Source: Poecilobothrus nobilitatus
Taxonomy: Eukaryota; Arthropoda; Insecta; Diptera; Dolichopodidae
DNA length: 64,000 nucleotides
Reading direction: 5' to 3'
Assembly (NCBI GenBank): GCA_947095535.1
Contig: OX352772.1
Coordinates: 46,767,445-46,831,444, forward strand
Of this stretch, positions 59,701 through 64,000 are shown piece after piece (the first letter of the stretch is position 1; every line of letters starts with the position of its first letter). The position numbers and the translations under genes are program-made. The notes under the pieces were generated by a model. That model was not told the DNA's origin and ran no database searches. It saw only the letters and a list, made by a program, of their open reading frames with translations.

Positions 59701-62700
59701 TTTTTCTTTTTTTTTATCTCTGTTAATTTTTTTTTTTCGTGTTCATATATCATAAAGTATTCATGTCAAAAAAAAAAAAAAAACAAAAACAAAATATATA
59801 TCATATCATTTTGAAGTAATTTAAAACATCATATCCATTGGTTTTTTTATTTTTTGTTTCATAAGGTACTAACTCTGATTTTCGTTTTTTTTTTTGTTTG
59901 TAATTGTTTTTTTTTTTTTTTTAAATATCTACATATATGTTGTAATTATTCAAAGTGTCTAAATCATAAAAAAACAAAAAAAAAAAAGGTGTAAAGAATG
60001 TGATTATAATTTTAATTATGATTTAAAAAAAAAAAAAAGTTGATATAAAATCAATTGATAAATGTCACTTCACACTATGTTTATTGTCATATGACTTGAA
60101 ATGTAAATTGTACAAAATCCACCACCCAAATGCAGTTATATATAGGTAATATGAACATAAAAAAAATGTCATTTTGACATACTTATGTTATTATATAACA
60201 TATCTAGTCAAATGTCAAATTTCATTTTATCGATTGTTTCGAAAATCATTTATATTTATATAAAAACAGAAAAAAAAAATATAAATATTCAATTTAATTA
60301 TTTAATTTATATTATAAAATATTTAAAAAATTCTTTTTTAGTCAAAATATTTAAAATAAATTTCACTTTACACCTCAATTAACTCTACAGAGAAAAAAAA
60401 ATACACTTTGACAATACAATAACAATAAAATACAAATGACAATACAAAACAATGAAGACAAAATAGATTTATATCGATATTTAAATCGGTTTATATCGAT
60501 TAACTGTTTAACATAAACAATACATATGTTCATAAAGTCATATGTCAAATACACATACTTAGTGTGCTGAAGTGGCTTTAACAATTCATTAATTCATAAA
60601 AAACTGTAATAGCTATTAGTTTGGAATCTTTATATATTATCTTAGGCATAAAATTTCAATGTATATAAAAAGTAATAAAAAGTATTAAATAAAAGAAGTA
60701 AAGTAAAATAGAATATAATATGCCTAGGTTCCACAATCCACATAGTTAATATTAAAAAAAAATTTTAAATCGCCTATTAATTAATTTTCAAATTTAATTT
60801 TTTTAAAACTAAGAAAGCCTAGATTGTAAAAAATTTTGATTGCATTGAAATTTGAATATTTTGATTGACGTTTTAATTTTGTAAATAAAAAATTTTAAAA
60901 ATTAGCAAAATTTAGCAAAAAAAAAAGTCAAAAATAAAAAAAATTATAGCTAATTAAGAAATTGTTGCCAGAAAATTTATAAAAAGCATACAGAATTTTT
61001 TCAATGCTTTCTATGTTTTTTTCTACGTTTTCAAAACTTTATTTGAACAATATGAAATTTAAATAAAAATTTTTATTAACAAAAGAAAATACGATAACCA
61101 TTGTACGGTTTGATGGTTTTACACAATCTGAATCAATCTTTCGTTTAATTGCAATACTCTTTTTATATAAAAAAAAAAAAAAGTAGTTAAGTTTCTAAAA
61201 GATAAATAAGTTTACATACCAGAGTAATAGATTTAATATTTTATTTAATTAAACTGCGAAGCTTTACTCTGAGCTAGATATGTACACATAGGAGTATATT
61301 CCTTTGCCAAAGATGAACTGCCAGAAATAAACCCTCTACAGATCTTTACTTTTGTTTTTTTTTTTTTTTAGAGGTAATAGGATTTAACAGAAGTATTTTA
61401 AGTGGAGACAAAATCCACAAGACGTAGTAACAGCGAGACCATAATAGGATCAAAAGGTCTCAATGTTACTTATATACCCCTTAAATAATAATTTAATCTA
61501 ATCTAAGTCTTTTTTTTTATTAATGGTTTGATTTCAAATCGTGTTCTTAACGTTTAATATACGTTTATTTTTGTTAAATGTAGACGATTTTACGATAATA
61601 CGTTGATAACGTTTGTATTTGAGTCATCATCATTAATTTTAGATTGTATAGTTAATTAATTCGCAATAATTTTTTGGATTTAACAAACAAAATTTATTAT
61701 TTAAAATGAATGGGATAATTCAGAGTATCGCTCAATTTAAATTGAAACTTTTCTCACTAAAAAACATAATGCATAATTTATAGTTGCAATAATGTTTGTC
61801 ATGACAGACACTTTAAAAATGTTTATGAAATTACTTTCAAATATTAAAAAATATTCCATAATAAGTTTTAGGTAAAGAGCACATAAGTAGGTGTAATGAA
61901 TAAAATAAAATTATAATAATATTAAAATTGAAAAAAAATCGTTTGAAAAATTGATTGTTAGAAAAAATTGGTAAAAAATCAAGTCACATTTTCGTCATTT
62001 TTAAGGTAACCCTATATTATTAAGGAATAACGACCTTCCGATAGAAATAAAAATTTTGTTTTACTTTTAATTTTTGTATATTACTTTAAAAGAAATTGAA
62101 CAGGTGTTCAAGTTACATGTCTTTAAAAATAGGGGAGTTTTTACTTCTTGATCCCCTACAGCTCCTAAACGGGGGCGACACAAAAATTTTCCTAAAATGG
62201 CTCATACTTATTTTTAGATTTAAATTTTTTCAAAATTTAAACTGTTTCAACACTATATTTTTATTTTCTATAAAGTTTTCAGATTGAAAATATACCTTGA
62301 AAATAAATACCTTAGAACTTCTGTTATAACAATTTAAGTATAGAACTCTTTTTAACTTTCTAGGGCTGTGACTCTGTAACAGTTGGGGGCTATAGAAAAA
62401 AGTTTTTCCACAAAATTAATTTTTTTTTTTGCGATATTTACGCGTAGTTAAAATTTTATTGCTTTATTTTAAACGGTGTAAAAGTTTTGTAAGTATCCAA
62501 ACTGACAGACGGACAGAGTGAAACTAATAGGCACATTCAATTTTTTTTTGAAATTATAGAAATAAATCCCTTTAAAATAAAATGATTTCTTTAAATTTTA
62601 TAAAATTTCATAATAGATTCATTATTCATAATAATTTTTGTGTAATGTTTTTGTTGTGATTTTACTTTTTATTCATTTTAAATAAAAACAAATTCGCTGT

Positions 62701-62964
62701 TAATAATTCTTGCTAAATTTTATTTATTTTGTTTATTTTTTAACATTTATTTTGTTAAAACTTATACGTCATTTGTTTTATTATAATATGTAATATGTAT
62801 TAATTAATTTTTTTATTTTTTATTTTATTTTATTTTTTTTTTTTTCATTTTAGAATCGTGAAGCCATGGAACGTTTAGAAGAATTAGAAACATCAAATAA
62901 TCATCTATTGAAACGTTTAGATAAACTGAAAACAGCAAAAAGTACATTATTAAAAGAACTTTGA
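56474..62964 (+). CDS. Lrrfip2: Leucine-rich repeat flightless-interacting protein (LRRFIP), five recognised exons
   Basis: Exons 56474-56794, 58416-58779, 58968-59120, 59184-59368 and 62854-62964 join in frame (phases 0, 1, 1, 0) into 377 codons. The order is that of the LRRFIP family: the basic [19 protein letters not shown] start with [10 protein letters not shown], a Ser-rich linker ([15 protein letters not shown]) and [18 protein letters not shown] long coiled coil follows ([38 protein letters not shown]), then [44 protein letters not shown] and a final ...[20 protein letters not shown]. Family members bind the leucine-rich repeats of Flightless-I; vertebrate ones also act in Toll-like receptor (through MyD88) and Wnt signalling. 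The product should be cytoplasmic and coiled-coil. The assignment to LRRFIP is firm; LRRFIP2 against LRRFIP1 is nominal for an insect. The N-terminus is uncertain (candidate exon at 8255). Confidence 0.92.
57520..57990 (+). mobile_element. Dispersed family C copy in LRRFIP intron
   Basis: CAAGTGTTTAAAAATAGAAA, CTCTTAAACAGGGAGCGACA, GTTTGAAAGATAGAACGGGT, CACATAACGGTATA-like and ACTATACCTCCGTAATGCGT, in family order. The 88-codon minus-strand frame at 57483-57749 only reads this repeat. A repeat S fragment precedes it at 57254-57310. Confidence 0.7.
58416..58779 (+). CDS. Lrrfip2: LRRFIP exon b ([10 protein letters not shown] ... GSVQGSL)
   Basis: Acceptor TTTTTTAAG after a long pyrimidine tract, donor GTAATT, ends phase 1. 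It encodes the core coiled coil ([40 protein letters not shown]) and the [10 protein letters not shown] segment typical of the family. If not spliced, the frame would stop at 58851. Confidence 0.92.
58968..59120 (+). CDS. Lrrfip2: LRRFIP exon c ([10 protein letters not shown] ... DDEYEAQ)
   Basis: The acceptor TAATTAG closes a 188-nt intron and completes an Asp codon split as G/AT. The donor AAA-GTAAAT leaves one base (A) for the next Arg codon. It encodes coiled coil [20 protein letters not shown] and a short linker. Confidence 0.88.
59184..59368 (+). CDS. Lrrfip2: LRRFIP exon d ([10 protein letters not shown] ... KLQRE)
   Basis: The acceptor TTTTGTAG closes a 63-nt intron and completes an Arg codon (A/GA). 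The donor GAG-GTATGT is phase 0. It encodes the conserved [20 protein letters not shown] and [20 protein letters not shown] blocks. Confidence 0.92.
59435..59464 (+). CDS. Lrrfip2: Possible alternative LRRFIP terminal exon ([13 protein letters not shown])
   Basis: An AG acceptor at 59433-59434 lies 66 nt after the exon d donor, the size of this gene's other short intron (63 nt). Splicing there gives [18 protein letters not shown], in phase, followed 26 nt later by AATAAA at 59491. It would make a shorter protein without the last coiled-coil segment. Chance is a real alternative, since the pyrimidine tract is weak. Confidence 0.35.
   Translation: MELLVYHYI
59497..61368 (+). other. LRRFIP last intron, first part
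   Basis: AT-rich with many homopolymers. A TTTATATCGATATTTAAATC palindrome-like pair lies at 60468-60500. The 65- and 69-codon frames (60185-60584) are low complexity. No exon is seen. Confidence 0.5.
61369..61512 (+). mobile_element. Dispersed repeat K, second copy
   Basis: TTTTAGAGGTAATAGGATTT, ACAAGACGTAGTAACAGCGA, CAATGTTACTTATATACCCC, TTAAATAATAATTTAATCTA, ATCTAA match 24366-24506 in order and strand. Confidence 0.6.
61845..62545 (+). mobile_element. Dispersed family C copy in LRRFIP last intron
   Basis: AATATTCCATAATAAGTTTT, GGTAACCCTATATTATTAAG, ACAGGTGTTCAAGTTACATG, CTCCTAAACGGGGGCGACAC, CTGTGACTCTGTAACAGTTG and the end phrase GACAGACGGACAGAGTGAAA, CTAATAGGC, closely like 50315-51130. 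The 63-codon frame at 62096-62287 is a by-product. Confidence 0.75.
62854..62964 (+). CDS. Lrrfip2: LRRFIP terminal exon ([10 protein letters not shown] ... LLKEL-stop)
   Basis: The acceptor TTTCATTTTAG follows a T-rich tract. It is 36 codons long, ends in coiled coil [20 protein letters not shown] and stops at TGA 62962-62964, close to the usual end of the family. The stop is followed directly by C (TGA CAT) and by a long in-frame open stretch. Confidence 0.92.
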   Translation, partial: NREAMERLEELETSNNHLLKRLDKLKTAKSTLLKEL

Positions 62965-63402
62965 CATGGCCATACTAATACAAAAATAATATCATCATCA
63001 TCACAATCATTATTGTTGACGACCACAACAACAACAACAGCAACACCAACAACAGGATCGTTAACTTCATCACCAATTTCTTCTTCTTTTAATAATTGTA
63101 CTAATAATTATAAATCAAATTTAATAAATGCTTCATCATCAAAATATGGATCAACATCACCATCATCATCATCATCATCATCAGTATCATCACAAATTTT
63201 ATCAAAAACATCATTCACATCAAATGCAATTGCTGACCATAACACAGAAAATGAAGATGATGAAATTACAGAAATAAAATTAAATGGTAAAAATGTTAAT
63301 GAGAGTAACAGCTGCACTGATAGCATTCTAACATCTACTATTTCATCTAATTCATCATCTTCAAGGACAAATATAATTAAAAATACTTCAAATTTAACCT
63401 AA
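62965..63402 (+). CDS. Lrrfip2: In-frame open extension after the LRRFIP TGA (145 codons)
   Basis: Reading on from TGA 62962 in the same frame there is no stop until TAA 63400. The extension starts HGHTNTKIISSSSQS, has a Thr run and Ser runs, and then a more complex acidic part (DHNTENEDDEITEIKLNGKN, VNESNSCTDS). It may be a C-terminal extension made by stop readthrough, a former C-terminus cut by a recent nonsense change, or ordinary 3' UTR in which TCA/ACA repeats keep the frame open. No internal ATG suits an independent start. Confidence 0.5.
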   Translation, partial: HGHTNTKIISSSSQSLLLTTTTTTTATPTTGSLTSSPISSSFNNCTNNYKSNLINASSSKYGSTSPSSSSSSSVSSQILSKTSFTSNAIADHNTENEDDEITEIKLNGKNVNESNSCTDSILTSTISSNSSSSRTNIIKNTSNLT

Positions 63403-63423
63403 AACTATGACTAAAATTCTATT

Positions 63424-63429
63424 AATAAA
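63424..63429 (+). terminator. Possible LRRFIP polyadenylation signal
   Basis: AATAAA lies 22 bases after the extension's TAA. Another AATAAA is at 63971-63976. In such A-rich DNA the motif is common, so the used site is not determined. Confidence 0.4.
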
Positions 63430-63751
63430 TAAAATTATTTAAAAAAAAATTTAAAAAAAAAAAAACTAAATTAAAAACAGCAAAAAAAAAAAAAACTTAA
63501 CGAATTAATTTAAAAAAAAAAAAAAAATTATGATTAAATTTAAAAAATTAAAAAAAAAAAAATGATTAAATTTAAAAAAATTAAAAAAAAAAGAATTTTT
63601 TTTTACCAGAAATATTAATTTAAAATAATTATATTATATTATAATATATATATATAGAAATTTATATTAAAAATAAAAAAAAAAGAAAAAAAGGAAAAAA
63701 AAAAATTTTAAAGCCAAGCATAAAGAAGTTTTTATTATATTTAAATTATAT

Positions 63752-63789
<38 letters not shown>

Positions 63790-64000
63790 CAAAATAATTA
63801 TATATAAATATATATTAGTAAAAAAAAAAAAACAAAAAAGATGATTAATTTAAAGTTAAAAAATAAAAAAAAGAAAAGCTTATTGAATTTTTAATATATA
63901 AATATTTTTTCTTCATTTTTTTTTTTTTTTTTTTGTTTTATATTTATTGTGTTTTTAAATATATAATGAAAATAAAAACTAATTATCATTTTAAAATTAA
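63430..64000 (+). other. LRRFIP 3' flank, homopolymer-rich
   Basis: Runs of A separated by AATTTA-like spacers (63440-63600) and an AT microsatellite at 63745-63790. It may be 3' UTR or flank. No gene is seen. Confidence 0.5.

Noticed and set aside
63013..63402. Independent 129-codon gene starting at TTG
   Set aside because: There is no ATG and it is in frame with the LRRFIP stop, so it is treated as a possible readthrough extension.
1..64000. CRISPR arrays, operons or bacterial defence systems
   Set aside because: The window is eukaryotic: GT-AG introns, SINEs, a histone variant and LRRFIP. The tandem repeats seen lack the regular spacer structure of CRISPR.

Overview
The window is about 80% A+T eukaryotic DNA with homopolymer runs, AT and GT microsatellites, GT-AG introns and many short dispersed repeats. 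It suggests an insect with a very GC-poor genome. A Drosophila-like repeat ending (GACGGACGGACAT followed by an AAATCGACTC-type stretch, near 14.72 kb) makes a fly a reasonable guess, but the order is not proven. All credible genes lie on the + strand.

Layout. 1-5.2 kb is repeat-rich non-coding DNA. At 5195-5329 is a 45-codon first-exon-like ORF of unknown identity ending in GTAAGT. At 8255-8293 is a 13-codon exon (MDFKESLQFITAA) that fits the N-terminus of a leucine-rich repeat flightless-interacting protein (LRRFIP). At 11409-12197 is an intact, intronless histone H3 variant. Its H3 entry/exit motif ([11 protein letters not shown]) occurs three times, in exact 52-residue steps, ahead of one histone fold. 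At 38232-39602 is a 457-codon Asn/Asp/Ser-rich exon with upstream ORFs and a phase-0 donor. From 56474 to 62964 are five clear LRRFIP exons (377 codons), spliced cleanly in frame. The LRRFIP stop is TGA-C and is followed in the same frame by 145 open codons, so stop readthrough is possible.

If the 8255 exon is the LRRFIP start, the gene spans about 55 kb. Its first intron is about 48 kb and contains the H3-variant gene in the same orientation. The other phase-0 exons (5195, 16306, 38232) could then be alternative first exons, or belong to other genes. RNA data would decide.

Most of the rest is mobile-element debris: two tRNA-derived SINE families, several MITE-like elements with recognisable terminal inverted repeats (one pogo-like with a TA target duplication, one with perfect 19-bp ends, one with perfect 20-bp ends), a foldback element, a roughly 1.6-kb dispersed family with at least seven copies or fragments, a satellite-like unit of about 90 bp, and a decayed non-LTR retrotransposon (LINE) reverse-transcriptase end near 40 kb. 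I found no CRISPR array, rRNA or intact functional tRNA gene.
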